Assembly: GCF_004803715.2 (NCBI RefSeq)
Contig: NZ_CP039383.2
Span: 1,302,001-1,366,000 of the forward strand
DNA from: Luteimonas yindakuii
GTDB taxonomy: Bacteria > Pseudomonadota > Gammaproteobacteria > Xanthomonadales > Xanthomonadaceae
Length of the DNA: 64,000 nucleotides
Direction of reading: 5' to 3'
Position 1 is the stretch's first letter; each line of letters begins with the position of its first letter. Made by a program: the position numbers and the translations under genes. The notes beneath the pieces were generated by a model. It saw only the letters and a program-made list of their open reading frames with translations. It was not told where the DNA came from and searched no databases. Below are positions 1 through 8,574 of the stretch, piece by piece.

Positions 1-624
1 GGTGGCGTGCAGGTCGATGTAGGCGATCGGATCCCACGCCTCGACCAGCCCCAGCATCGCCTGCATCTCCGGCGCATCGGCCTTGGCGTAGTCGCGGTTG
101 AGGTTGAGGTTCTGCGCGGTGGTGCGCCAGCCCATCTCGCGCGGGCCGCGCTGGTTGGGCCGGTTCCAGGCGCCGAAGCGTTCGTGGCCGTCGACTTTGA
201 ACACCGGCACGAACACCCACACCAGCCGGTCGAGCGTGCCGGCTGCAGCCGTGCCCTCGAGCGCCTCGCGCAATGCAAGGAAGCCCGCGTCCTTGCCGTC
301 GATCTCGCCGGCATGGATGCCGCCCTGCATCAGCACCACCGGAATGCCGGCGGCCCGCGCGGCATCGGGGGTCAGCGCGCCGCTGCGCGATACCGCCAGT
401 GCCTTCATCGGGCGACCTTCCGGCGTGGTGCCGAAGTCGAAGCAGCGCACCGCATCCGGATATGCGGCCTGGAAGGCGTCGCACAGGGCGATGGTCTCGT
501 CGTAGCGGCCGGTCTCGACGAAGCCGCTGCGCTCTGCATGCGTGGTCAGGTCGGCCGCGGCGGCAGTGCCGGCGAGGGCGAGGAGCAGGGCCAGGGCAAG
601 GCGGTGCGGGAGGCGGCGCGGCAT
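1..624 (-). CDS. M14 family zinc carboxypeptidase (C-terminus cut by window edge)
   Basis: Secreted metallo-carboxypeptidase that should trim C-terminal residues from peptides or peptidoglycan stems in the periplasm. The first ~23 residues form a signal peptide (basic start, Leu/Ala core, AAAA end). The zinc-binding HxxE motif is seen as HAGE (His104, Glu107), followed further on by the M14 hallmark NLNRDY. The start ATG (complement of 622-624) is the one that gives the signal peptide. Only about 208 residues are inside the window, so the remaining zinc ligand and the catalytic Glu cannot be checked. It is transcribed divergently from the peptide importer next door, which would fit peptide scavenging, but that link is inferred. 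The family is secure; the substrate is unknown. Confidence 0.85.
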   Translation of the reverse strand, partial: MPRRLPHRLALALLLALAGTAAAADLTTHAERSGFVETGRYDETIALCDAFQAAYPDAVRCFDFGTTPEGRPMKALAVSRSGALTPDAARAAGIPVVLMQGGIHAGEIDGKDAGFLALREALEGTAAAGTLDRLVWVFVPVFKVDGHERFGAWNRPNQRGPREMGWRTTAQNLNLNRDYAKADAPEMQAMLGLVEAWDPIAYIDLHAT

Positions 625-757
625 GTCAGGCGGCTCGGACGGGCAGGACCGGCGATGGTAACGAGCCCCGCAGGTGCGCTGGCCGTGCCATTCGTTGGTG
701 CCGGCGGCGGACGCTATCGGCTACCCTTGAACGCTTTCGCCCGTACCCGGCCAGAAG

Positions 758-2389
758 ATGTCCACGACTCCCGCTTCCGCTTCTCCAGCCAACGGCCGCA
801 TGCCGCGCCAGATCGGCTACATCATCGGCAACGAGGCATGCGAGCGCTTCAGCTTCTACGGCATGCGCAACATCCTGGTGCCGTTCCTGATCAGCTCGGT
901 GCTGCTGGCCTACCTGCCTGCGGGCAGCGAGCGCGACGCGGCGGCGAAGGACATCTTCCACATGTTCGTGATCGGCGTGTACTTCTTCCCGTTGCTGGGG
1001 GGATGGCTCGCCGACCGCTACTTCGGCAAGTACCACACGATCCTGTGGTTCTCGCTGATCTACTGCGCCGGCCACGCCTGCCTGGCGCTGTTCGAGAACA
1101 ATGCCAGCGGGTTCTATACCGGCCTGTTCCTGATCGCACTGGGCTCGGGCGGCATCAAGCCGCTGGTGGTGAGCTTCTGCGGCGACCAGTTCGACCAGAG
1201 CAACAAGAGCAAGGCCAAGGTCGTCTTCGACGCGTTCTACTGGATCATCAATTTCGGCTCGTTCTTCGCTTCGCTGCTGGCGCCGTTGTTCCTGCGCCAC
1301 TACGGCCCGGCGGTGGCGTTCGGTATTCCAGGCGTGCTGATGTTCATCGCCACGGTCATCTTCTGGCTGGGGCGCCGCGAGTACGTCAATGTGCCGCCGT
1401 CGGGCCGCGACCCGCATGCGTTCCTCGAGGTGGTCAAGTCCGCGCTGCGTGCGCAGGCGCCGGGGCAGGGCCGTCCCGGCCTGCTGGTGGCGATGGTCGG
1501 CATGGTGTCGGCGGTCGCGATGCTGCTGCTGTGGGCGCTGTCGGCCACAGTGGGGGTCGATTTCTGGCCAACCGACTTCAACTTCGTGATCACCGCCTGC
1601 CTGGCGCTCGGCGTGATCATCGCGCTGGGCGGCTGGGGCGCGTCGCTGCAGCTCGAGCGCGCGCGTGGCGCGCATCCGGATGCTGCCGTCGACGGCGTGC
1701 GTGCGGTGCTGCGCATCCTGATCGTGTTCGCCTTGGTGACGCCGTTCTGGTCACTGTTCGACCAGAAGGCCTCGACCTGGATCATCCAGGGCCGCGAGAT
1801 GGTGATCCCGCACGAGGCCGGCTGGTGGCCGAGCTGGCTGATCCAGGACGCCGCGCAGATGCAGGCGCTCAATCCGCTGCTGGTGATGCTGCTGATCCCG
1901 TTCAACAACATCGTGCTGTATCCGCTGTTGCGGCGGATGGGCTTCGTGGTGACCGCGCTGCGGCGCATGGGTTGGGGCATCGCGATCTCCGGCGTGTCCT
2001 GGATCGCGGCGGGCATCCTGCAGCTGTGGATCGACAGTGGTTCCGAGGTTTCGCTGGCCTGGCAGAGCCTGCCGTACCTGCTGCTGACCTTCGGCGAGGT
2101 GCTGGTCTCGGCCACCGCCTTGGAGTTCGCCTACAGCCAGGCGCCGCACGCGATGAAGGGCGTGATCATGGCGTTCTGGTACCTCACCAGCACGTTCGGC
2201 AGCCTGTGGGTGCTGCTGACCAACGCCGGCGTGCGCAACGAGGCGGTGACCGCGTATATCGCCTCGACCGGGTTGAGCGAGAATGCCTTCCTGATGTTCT
2301 TCTTCGCCGCGTTCGCCTTCGTCGCCGCACTGGCGTTCGGGCTCTACGCGCGGCGCTACCCGATGCAGGACAACTACCGCATCGCCTGA
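758..2389 (+). CDS. POT/PTR2 family proton-dependent oligopeptide transporter
   Basis: Inner-membrane major-facilitator protein (543 aa, about 12-14 hydrophobic helices) that imports di- and tripeptides using the proton gradient. The POT hallmark ExxER[FYW] is present at residues 26-31 (EACERF) in helix 1, and the second family signature around GDQFDQS follows helix 4. Length is a little above the ~500 aa typical of bacterial DtpA/YdgR proteins. The start is the ATG before the STTPAS stretch; no better start lies downstream. It faces away from the M14 peptidase gene and is followed after 21 bp by the rhomboid gene, so the two may be co-transcribed. Family assignment is firm; substrate preference cannot be read from sequence. 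Confidence 0.9.
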   Translation: MSTTPASASPANGRMPRQIGYIIGNEACERFSFYGMRNILVPFLISSVLLAYLPAGSERDAAAKDIFHMFVIGVYFFPLLGGWLADRYFGKYHTILWFSLIYCAGHACLALFENNASGFYTGLFLIALGSGGIKPLVVSFCGDQFDQSNKSKAKVVFDAFYWIINFGSFFASLLAPLFLRHYGPAVAFGIPGVLMFIATVIFWLGRREYVNVPPSGRDPHAFLEVVKSALRAQAPGQGRPGLLVAMVGMVSAVAMLLLWALSATVGVDFWPTDFNFVITACLALGVIIALGGWGASLQLERARGAHPDAAVDGVRAVLRILIVFALVTPFWSLFDQKASTWIIQGREMVIPHEAGWWPSWLIQDAAQMQALNPLLVMLLIPFNNIVLYPLLRRMGFVVTALRRMGWGIAISGVSWIAAGILQLWIDSGSEVSLAWQSLPYLLLTFGEVLVSATALEFAYSQAPHAMKGVIMAFWYLTSTFGSLWVLLTNAGVRNEAVTAYIASTGLSENAFLMFFFAAFAFVAALAFGLYARRYPMQDNYRIA

Positions 2390-2410
2390 TGCGGCCGTAG
2401 GCCCGACCTG

Positions 2411-3028
2411 ATGAACTCCGGACCCGTCACCCTGCTGCTGATCGCCGCCACCGTGCTGGTGTCGTGGCAGGCGTTCGCCAATCCCCGCCTGCTCGAGCGG
2501 TTGATCCTGTGGCCGCCGGCGATTGCCCGGAAGAAGCAGTACGACCGGCTGGTGACCCACGGCTTCATCCATGCCGACTGGGGCCACCTGCTGTTCAACA
2601 TGATCACGCTGTTCTTCTTCGGCGGCCTGATCGAACGCGCGTTCGCGCCCTACATCGGTGCGGTGGGCTTCGCACTGTTCTACCTCTCGGCGATCCTGGT
2701 CGCGATCCTGCCGACCTACCTGCGCCACCGGCACGACCCGCACTACCGCAGTCTCGGTGCGTCCGGCGCGGTCTCGGCGGTGCTGTTCGCGTTCGTGCTG
2801 CTGAGCCCGTGGTCGCTGATCTTCGTGTTCTTCCTGCCGATGCCGGCGATCCTCTACGCGGTGATGTACGTCGGCTATTCGATCTGGATGGACCGGCGCG
2901 GCGGCGACAACATCAACCACAGCGCGCACCTGTGGGGTGCCGGTTACGGCGTCCTTTTCACCATCACGATGGAGCCGCGGGTGATCCCGGCGTTCCTGGA
3001 ACGGCTGGCCAGTCCGTCGTTCTTCTGA
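2411..3028 (+). CDS. Rhomboid family intramembrane serine protease
   Basis: A 205-aa polytopic membrane protein of the rhomboid fold, which cleaves transmembrane substrates inside the bilayer. The catalytic dyad is visible: GxSG as GASG with Ser118, and His173 in the late helix (SAHLWGAGYG). The conserved HxxxxHxxxN pattern of helix 2 is His54, His59 and Asn63. The length suits a compact bacterial rhomboid without a large cytoplasmic domain. It starts 21 bp after the peptide transporter stop, suggesting one transcript. Substrate is unknown. All key residues are intact, so an active protease is expected. Confidence 0.9.
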   Translation: MNSGPVTLLLIAATVLVSWQAFANPRLLERLILWPPAIARKKQYDRLVTHGFIHADWGHLLFNMITLFFFGGLIERAFAPYIGAVGFALFYLSAILVAILPTYLRHRHDPHYRSLGASGAVSAVLFAFVLLSPWSLIFVFFLPMPAILYAVMYVGYSIWMDRRGGDNINHSAHLWGAGYGVLFTITMEPRVIPAFLERLASPSFF

Positions 3029-3138
3029 GCTTTCGCGCACGCGCCGCGTGTGCCCGCCAGCGCGTCGACACGCTCACTTCCGCTGAAAGTCCGCTGTGAT
3101 AAAGCTGTCCGCACAGCCCCACAGTGGAGTCATCAGCA

Positions 3139-4050
3139 ATGCTCATCACCCGCGCCAAGGCGACCGCTCTCCTCAACCAGAAGGAGATGGAGCTCTACAC
3201 CGACAGTCGAGTGAACACCCTGCGCCAGCTGGATGCCAAGGCACTCACCACGCGTGTCGGCCGCGCACGCGACGCACGCGATCGCGCCCGCGACCTGGTG
3301 CAGCGGCAGAAGCTCGCATCACGCGACAGGACCGGCGCCAAGCGTGGCGCCAGCGGCATGGCCAACGAGCGCAGCAAGGAAAAGGCGACACTGCTGGGGG
3401 ACATCCTGTCGCGCTTCGAGGCGCAGTTGCGCCAGGTCGAGCGCGAGGAGCGAAAGTCCGCCAAGGCAGCCGAGAGGGCCGCGAACGCGGGGTCCGCGCG
3501 CAAGTCGGTGTCGAAGCAGAGCGAATCGTCTGCACCGGCGAAATCGGCGGGCGGTCGGCGCAGCGCCGCGAGCGGTGATTCCGCCAGCGCCACCCCGCGC
3601 AAGTCCGCCGTAAAAACAGCAGCCGGCAGCGACGCGAAGACAGCACGCGCGTCCTCGAAGTCGGCGGAGCAGGCCAAGGGTAGCGGGACGAAGGCAAAGA
3701 GCGCCGCGTCCACCGCGGGCAGCTCCACGAGCGAGTCCTCCGAAGGCGCAACGAAGAAGGCGCGCCCGGCGAAGAAGGCACTGACGCCGGAGCAGGCGCT
3801 GGAGCGTACCCGCGAGTTGCTGGAAGCCAAGCAGGGGCAGGCGCGCCAGCCCAAGTCCTGGGAAACGCTGGGCGGCACCGGTGCCGAAGTCGGGTCGCCC
3901 GGCTACCAGAACGAGGAAGCCGCGCGGCGTGCCGAGCAGCTGCACGAAGGCGAGGCCCGCATCCCGGCCATCCAGGGCAGCAACAGCACCCGCGACCGCA
4001 TCAACCAGGGCAAGCGCGCCGCGCGCCGTTCGCCCGCCACCGGGGATTGA
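3139..4050 (+). CDS. Hypothetical Lys/Ala/Ser-rich protein with charged N-terminal helix region
   Basis: 303 aa of unknown function. Residues ~1-110 are strongly charged and helical-looking (many Arg/Glu/Lys), and residues ~115-215 are a low-complexity Ala/Ser/Lys stretch resembling histone-H1-like or linker tails. The C-terminal ~90 residues are again charged and include AKKALTPEQALERTRELLEAK. A GGAG at 3126-3129 lies nine bases before the ATG at 3139, which decides this start over a GTG at 3124. The protein is basic and without signal peptide or membrane segments, so a nucleic-acid-associated or structural role is possible but unproven. It is followed directly by the small acetyltransferase gene (start two bases after this stop). 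Confidence 0.7.
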   Translation: MLITRAKATALLNQKEMELYTDSRVNTLRQLDAKALTTRVGRARDARDRARDLVQRQKLASRDRTGAKRGASGMANERSKEKATLLGDILSRFEAQLRQVEREERKSAKAAERAANAGSARKSVSKQSESSAPAKSAGGRRSAASGDSASATPRKSAVKTAAGSDAKTARASSKSAEQAKGSGTKAKSAASTAGSSTSESSEGATKKARPAKKALTPEQALERTRELLEAKQGQARQPKSWETLGGTGAEVGSPGYQNEEAARRAEQLHEGEARIPAIQGSNSTRDRINQGKRAARRSPATGD

Positions 4051-4052
4051 CC

Positions 4053-4352
4053 ATGACCACGCCAACCGGGGTTCGCCATGACCCGCAACGCGGCCGGTTC
4101 GAGCTCGACGTGGATGGCGAGACCGCCCACGTCGAGTACCGCCAGGAGGGCGACACCATGGTGGTGCTGCATACCATCGTGCCGGATGCGCTGGCCGGGC
4201 GCGGCATTGCCGGAACCTTGAATGCGGCCGCTCTGGACCATGCCCGCGACGCGGGAATGCGGGTGGATCCGCAGTGCGAATACACCGCCTCCTACGTCCG
4301 CCGGCACCCCGGTTACGCCGACCTGGTCAGGGGTGCCGACCGGTCGTCGTGA
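4053..4352 (+). CDS. Small GNAT-like N-acetyltransferase (YjdJ/CG domain type)
   Basis: 99-aa protein of the short GCN5-related acetyltransferase family (YjdJ type). Family features seen: a beta-rich start (RFELDVDGETAHVEYR), a hydrophobic strand ending in H-T-x-V, and the acetyl-CoA pyrophosphate loop as RGIAGTLNAAALDHAR near residues 50-65, followed by a conserved Cys-Glu-Tyr and a Tyr-ValRxHP motif. Members are thought to acetylate small molecules or protein amines; the substrate here is unknown. The ATG is two bases after the preceding stop, so the pair is probably translated from one message. An upstream TTG six bases earlier is possible but overlaps the previous stop. Confidence 0.8.
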   Translation: MTTPTGVRHDPQRGRFELDVDGETAHVEYRQEGDTMVVLHTIVPDALAGRGIAGTLNAAALDHARDAGMRVDPQCEYTASYVRRHPGYADLVRGADRSS

Positions 4353-4387
4353 GGCGTATTCCGCATTCACACTTTCGATTCGAACTA

Positions 4388-4584
4388 GGGTATCGTGCGC
4401 GAACTGTTCAAGGCCGGGATCACGGTACATCGTGGCTCCGATGCGGTAGATCAAAGCTGTACGGCCAACCGGCCGGGACGATCCGCTCCATCGCTTTCGC
4501 GTTACCCCTTGCTCGACAGTCTCGACGCCGCCCAGGCGGGTCGTGCCAAACCATCAACAACTGTTTGTACCAAGGAGTAACACC
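4388..4584 (+). promoter_or_regulatory. Long leader of the cold-shock gene
   Basis: About 200 bases without a supported gene precede the cold-shock start codon. A TATCGT at 4391-4396 could be a -10 box; no convincing -35 is placed 17 bases upstream. Long 5' leaders that refold with temperature are known for cspA-type genes, and this leader length would fit, but no structure was computed. The ribosome site AAGGAG is at 4572-4577, seven bases before the ATG. Confidence 0.3.
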
Positions 4585-4794
4585 ATGTCCGAGCGTCAGA
4601 GCGGTACCGTCAAGTGGTTCAACGATGCCAAGGGCTTCGGCTTCATCACCCCGGAAAGCGGCCAGGACGTTTTCGTCCACTTCCGTTCGATCCAGGGCAC
4701 CGGCTTCAAGTCGCTGCAGGAAGGCCAGAGGGTTTCCTTCAAGGTCGTCCAGGGCCAGAAGGGCCTGCAGGCTGACGAAGTACAGCCCGAGTAA
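4585..4794 (+). CDS. cspA: CspA-family cold-shock protein
   Basis: 69-aa single-domain RNA chaperone of the cold-shock (OB-fold) family. RNP1 is KGFGFI and RNP2 is VFVHF, both intact, with the N-terminal GTVKWFN strand. It binds single-stranded RNA/DNA and melts secondary structure during cold or growth transitions. The start is fixed by a good AAGGAG ribosome site and by family length. It stands alone with a long leader and its own terminator. Which csp paralogue it is cannot be told from this window, so the symbol is a family label. Confidence 0.93.
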   Translation: MSERQSGTVKWFNDAKGFGFITPESGQDVFVHFRSIQGTGFKSLQEGQRVSFKVVQGQKGLQADEVQPE

Positions 4795-4817
4795 TTCCCG
4801 CCTCGCGGCAGGATCAG

Positions 4818-4843
4818 AAAGCCCGGCTCCGGCCGGGCTTTTT
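4818..4843 (+). terminator. Rho-independent terminator after the cold-shock gene
   Basis: A 10-bp stem AAAGCCCGGC / GCCGGGCTTT with a 4-base loop runs directly into a T tract. It starts 24 bp after the cold-shock stop codon. Confidence 0.85.
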
Positions 4844-4960
4844 CGTGGGCGACGTTTACTGCATCGGCGTCGTGGGCAGCTGGATTGCACGCGTTTTGCA
4901 TGGGGCCATCACGCGGCGCCGATTAGCCTCGCGACAACAGTGAACAGGGGAAAGCACACG

Positions 4961-5827
4961 ATGAAGTACTGGTGGATCGGCCTGGCCGTGCTGGCGCTGG
5001 CCGCATGCGGACGCAACGAGGAAGCGGGTTCCGCGCCGTCCGCGGCAGGCGTGCCGCAGCAGGAGACCCCGTCACCCGAAGCGCCGCAACCCGAGCCGAA
5101 CCTCGCGGACGTGATCGAACAGACCCCGCGCTATATCGTCGGCATCAGCTATCCGCCAGAAGCGCGGCGCTATCCGGGACTTGCGTCCGAACTCCACCGT
5201 TATGGCCAGGCCGCCCGCAGCGAACTGGTGGACGCCGCGGGCAGCGCGGGGGAGGCCCCCGGGGGTCTCGTCTACGACCTGTCGCTGGAGTTCCGGATGC
5301 TGGTGGAGTCGCCGCAGCTGGTGGCCGTGGCCGCGGACGGCAGCAGTTACACCGGCGGTGCGCACGGCAACCCGCTGGTGGCGCGCTTCGTCTGGCTGCC
5401 GCAGCGCGAGCGCCTGTTGCGCGCCGGCGATCTGGTGCCCGAAGCCGAAGGTTGGACTGCGATCTCGCGCCATGTGCGCGAGCAGCTGCACGCCACCCTG
5501 GGCACCCGCATCGACGCCGAGGAACTGTCGCCCGAAGCCCGCAGCGAGGCACTGCGTACCGCCGGCCGGATGATCGACGACGGATCGGCGCCCGAGCCGG
5601 ACAACTTCGATTCGTTCGAGCCGGTGCTCGACCCCCAGGGGCGGATCGAGGCGCTGCGCTTCGTCTTCCCGCCCTATCAGGTGGGGCCTTACGCCGACGG
5701 CACCCAGTCCGTGCTGGTGCCCGCGCACGTGCTGCTGCCGCACGTGGCGCAGGAGTACCGGGGCCTGTTCTCCACCGCCACGCCTGCCGACGCAACCGGT
5801 GAGACGGTCACGCCCGAACGGCGATAA
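4961..5827 (+). CDS. DUF4163/DUF3298 (RsiV-like) lipoprotein
   Basis: 288-aa predicted lipoprotein. The lipobox LALAAC ends a short signal at residue ~16, so Cys is acylated and the protein anchored in the envelope. After an Ala/Pro/Glu linker, residues ~45-140 match the PdaC/DUF4163 pattern (SYPPEARRYPG then a YTGGAHGN motif), and ~150-280 match DUF3298 (WLPQRERLL, FEPVLDPQGRIEALRFVFPPYQVGPYADG). In RsiV, DUF3298 forms the extracytoplasmic lysozyme-sensing part of an anti-sigma factor; here there is no sigma factor or cytoplasmic domain, so a binding or cell-wall role is only a guess. Stand-alone gene on the plus strand. Confidence 0.8.
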   Translation: MKYWWIGLAVLALAACGRNEEAGSAPSAAGVPQQETPSPEAPQPEPNLADVIEQTPRYIVGISYPPEARRYPGLASELHRYGQAARSELVDAAGSAGEAPGGLVYDLSLEFRMLVESPQLVAVAADGSSYTGGAHGNPLVARFVWLPQRERLLRAGDLVPEAEGWTAISRHVREQLHATLGTRIDAEELSPEARSEALRTAGRMIDDGSAPEPDNFDSFEPVLDPQGRIEALRFVFPPYQVGPYADGTQSVLVPAHVLLPHVAQEYRGLFSTATPADATGETVTPERR

Positions 5828-5932
5828 CGACGCGCAGCCCGTGGCGCGCCTGCGGGGCAGGCTTGCTTCCCCCGGGGATCGAAGCGCTAGACTCGATGCG
5901 CCGGGGCCTCCCGGCATGCTGCTGACCTGGCC

Positions 5933-7054
5933 ATGGCAAGCACCAACCGTTCCCGACGGCGTGTGCAGGCCCTGCTGGCGCAAGCCGATGTAAACGTGGA
6001 TGGCGACCGCCCGTGGGACCTGCAGGTCGATGACGAGCGCTTCTATGCACGCGTGCTCGCGCAGGGTTCACTGGCGCTGGGCGAGAGCTTCATGGACGGC
6101 TGGTGGCGTACGGCTTCGCTCGACGGGCTGCTCCACCGGCTGATCCACCACGGCACCGGCGAGCGCGTGCATGGTGCCGGCGAGGTGCTCGATGCCGTCC
6201 ATGCCTGGCTGTTGAACCCACAGGCCGGGCGCCGCAGCTTCGCGGTCGGCGAGCGCCATTACGACCTCGGCAACGATCTCTACGCGGCGATGCTCGGACG
6301 GCGGCTGGTGTACAGCTGCGGATACTGGCGCGATGCCGCCGACCTGGATGCCGCGCAGGAAGCCAAGCTGGACCTGTGCTGCCGCAAGCTCGGGCTGCAG
6401 CCGGGCATGCGGCTGCTCGACATCGGTTGCGGCTGGGGCGAGATGCTGAAGTTCGCCGCCGAACGCCATGGCGTGGAGGGCGTGGGCATCACGATCTCGC
6501 GCGAGCAGGCCGCGCATGCGCGCGCCGCATGTGCCGGCCTGCCGGTGGAGATCCGCCTGCAGGACTACCGCGACCTGCGCGAGCGCTTCGACCGCATCGT
6601 GTCGATCGGCATGTTCGAGCATGTGGGCGTGCGCAACTACCGCGCCTACTTCCGCGTTGCCCGGCGCTGCCTCGCGGAGGACGGGCTGTTCCTGCTGCAT
6701 ACGATCGGCAGCAACCGCAGCCGACGTCGGGCCGACCCGTGGATCGCGAAGTACATCTTCCCCAATTCGATGCTGCCGTCGCCGCCACAGGTGACGCGGG
6801 CGCTTGAGGGCGCGTTCGTGATCGAGGACTGGCACAACTTCGGCGCCGATTACGACCGCACGCTGCAGGCCTGGCGCGACAACGTCGAAGCCGCCTGGGA
6901 CCGGCTGCCGGCGCGCTACGACGAACGCTTCCGTCGCATGTGGCGGTTCTACCTCGCCGGGTCGATGGCGTGCTTCCGCGCGCGCAACCTGCAGCTCTGG
7001 CAGCTGGTGCTGTCGCCGCACGGCGTGCCGGGCGGCTACCGCGCGCCGCGCTGA
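5933..7054 (+). CDS. cfa: Cyclopropane-fatty-acyl-phospholipid synthase family protein
   Basis: 373-aa SAM-dependent methyltransferase that adds a methylene bridge to unsaturated acyl chains of membrane phospholipids. The SAM-binding loop LLDIGCGWGEML is at residues ~161-172 and the conserved YSCGYW, containing the active-site Cys, at 127-132. The N-terminal ~100 residues resemble the lipid-binding domain, including HYDLGNDLY. Length agrees with E. coli Cfa (382 aa). The stop overlaps the 3' end of the convergent sirtuin gene by 19 bp. Function in acid or stationary-phase membrane hardening is family knowledge. Confidence 0.9.
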   Translation: MASTNRSRRRVQALLAQADVNVDGDRPWDLQVDDERFYARVLAQGSLALGESFMDGWWRTASLDGLLHRLIHHGTGERVHGAGEVLDAVHAWLLNPQAGRRSFAVGERHYDLGNDLYAAMLGRRLVYSCGYWRDAADLDAAQEAKLDLCCRKLGLQPGMRLLDIGCGWGEMLKFAAERHGVEGVGITISREQAAHARAACAGLPVEIRLQDYRDLRERFDRIVSIGMFEHVGVRNYRAYFRVARRCLAEDGLFLLHTIGSNRSRRRADPWIAKYIFPNSMLPSPPQVTRALEGAFVIEDWHNFGADYDRTLQAWRDNVEAAWDRLPARYDERFRRMWRFYLAGSMACFRARNLQLWQLVLSPHGVPGGYRAPR

Positions 7055-7944
7055 TCGTCCGGCGCCGTCACCTCCAGCCGGTCGTGCAGATGCAGTCGCC
7101 GTACGGCGGTGGCGAGGGTGCCGCCGAGGTCGCCGTCGAGACGGAGGCCGGCAAGTCCATCGGCACGGGTGTTGCCGCGGTTGAGGATGGCGAGCGGCAG
7201 CCCGCGCTCGTGCGCCATGCGTGCGAAGCGGAACCCCGAATAGACCATCAGCGAGGAACCTGCGACCAGCATCGCGTCCGCGCGTTCGAACGCGTCGAGC
7301 GTGGCCCCGTACCGCTCGCGCGGGACGTTTTCGCCGAAGAACACGACGTCCGGCTTCAGCAGGCCGCCGCAGCGCATGCACTGCGGTGGCACGAAATCCT
7401 GTTCGGCCTTTTCGTCAATGTCCGCGTCACCGTCAGGGGCCGACGTTGCGGGACCGGGCGACCAGCAGGGGTTGAGGCTCAGGAGCCGGGCCTGCAGCGA
7501 AGCACGCGATAGCCGGTCGCCACAGCCCAGGCATACGACCGCGTCGATGCGGCCGTGCAGGTCGATCACGCGCCGACTGCCGGCGCGCTGGTGCAGGCCG
7601 TCGACGTTCTGCGTCACCAGCATCGCCAGCAGTCCGCCGTCGTCCAGCGCGGCCAGAGCGCGATGGGCCTCATTGGGACGGGCGCGGTCGAAGCGCGGCC
7701 AGCCGACATGGCTGCGCGCCCAGTAGCGGCGATAGATCGCCGGGTCGCCGGTAAATCCCTGCCAGGTCACCGGCGGTGGCCGTGTCCATCGGCCGTCGTC
7801 GCCGCGGTAACCCGGGATGCCCGATGCGGTGCTGCAGCCGGCGCCGGTAAGTACGAAGACCCGACGATGCTGCGAGAACCAGTCGGCCAGCCGCGATGCG
7901 TCGTCGTCGACGGTGGTGGCAGGCGGGGAGGGCAGCAGCTGCAT
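7036..7944 (-). CDS. NAD-dependent protein deacylase (Sir2 family)
   Basis: 302-aa sirtuin that removes acyl groups from lysine using NAD. The NAD-binding GAGCSTASGIPGYR is at residues 34-47, the conserved QNVDG at 112-116 and the catalytic His130 in LHG. Two CxxC pairs (CLGC near 138 and CMRC near 180) form the zinc site. The start chosen is the ATG giving QLLPSPP; the frame is open further upstream but that part is Arg/Pro-rich and unlike sirtuins. All catalytic residues are present. The gene is convergent with cfa, with a 19-bp overlap of their ends, and its upstream side is a long gene-free stretch. Confidence 0.9.
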   Translation of the reverse strand: MQLLPSPPATTVDDDASRLADWFSQHRRVFVLTGAGCSTASGIPGYRGDDGRWTRPPPVTWQGFTGDPAIYRRYWARSHVGWPRFDRARPNEAHRALAALDDGGLLAMLVTQNVDGLHQRAGSRRVIDLHGRIDAVVCLGCGDRLSRASLQARLLSLNPCWSPGPATSAPDGDADIDEKAEQDFVPPQCMRCGGLLKPDVVFFGENVPRERYGATLDAFERADAMLVAGSSLMVYSGFRFARMAHERGLPLAILNRGNTRADGLAGLRLDGDLGGTLATAVRRLHLHDRLEVTAPDDQRGAR

Positions 7945-8516
7945 CCGGACATCGTACCGGGCCCCGCGGCGAACGCTCGGGGCGTCCCGACCGTCAGGGT
8001 GCCGCGCCCGCGATGCCGGGGAACGGCTGTGTTTGGTCGCCGCGGGCGCGAGTCGGTCCTTAATCCGGACGACATACGCGTTCGATGGGGTCCGGGCGGC
8101 CCACCGCGGCCACAGGGGGATGCCCAGCCGGATATCTCCGCGTCCTGCTCCCACATCCGGCCGCCGGCCGTCCATGGCCGGCTCTGGACATCCCCCTGCG
8201 TCCGCGGCGAGCCCCGAGCCGGCGTCGCGTGTGGGCGGAGATCAACTGCGAAGACGGTCTGGGGTCCTGGCAGCGCCGCCCGCTGCGACCGCTCGGGTTT
8301 TCCGTGCCGAAGCTGCGGACGCCCGAGCCCGTCGCGTGCACCGGGGGGTGTGCGGACAGCCGGCCATGGATGGCTGGCGGCCGGCCGTGGTAGCTGGATG
8401 CGGACTTCGGCCGGGGGAGCACACGCCCCGGTGCGCGCGGCGGGCAGCGCGTATCACGGCGAAGGGCTTACAGCCGCGCGAGCGCTCCACCTGGCGCCCG
8501 GGGATGTGGATAAGAA
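7945..8516. other. Gene-free stretch with imperfect inverted repeats
   Basis: About 570 bp lie between the sirtuin start and the terminator of the M3 peptidase gene. No frame shows credible protein character or a ribosome site. Two blocks look like inverted copies of each other: around 8151-8190 and 8355-8390, sharing CCGGCCATGGA followed by GGCCGGCGGCCGG-like sequence. A further complementary pair (AGGGGGATG near 8114 and CATCCCCCT near 8178) could form a local stem. The sirtuin promoter should lie at the left end. Function of the repeats is unknown. Confidence 0.5.
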
Positions 8517-8550
8517 CAAAAAAAACCGCCCGGATCGCTCCGGGCGGTTT
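8517..8550 (-). terminator. Rho-independent terminator of the M3 peptidase gene
   Basis: A perfect 12-bp stem AAACCGCCCGGA / TCCGGGCGGTTT with a 4-base loop. Read on the minus strand it ends in a run of eight or more T. It lies 25 bp past the peptidase stop. Confidence 0.9.
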
Positions 8551-8574
8551 GCTCGCCATGAGGCGAAAAACGTC

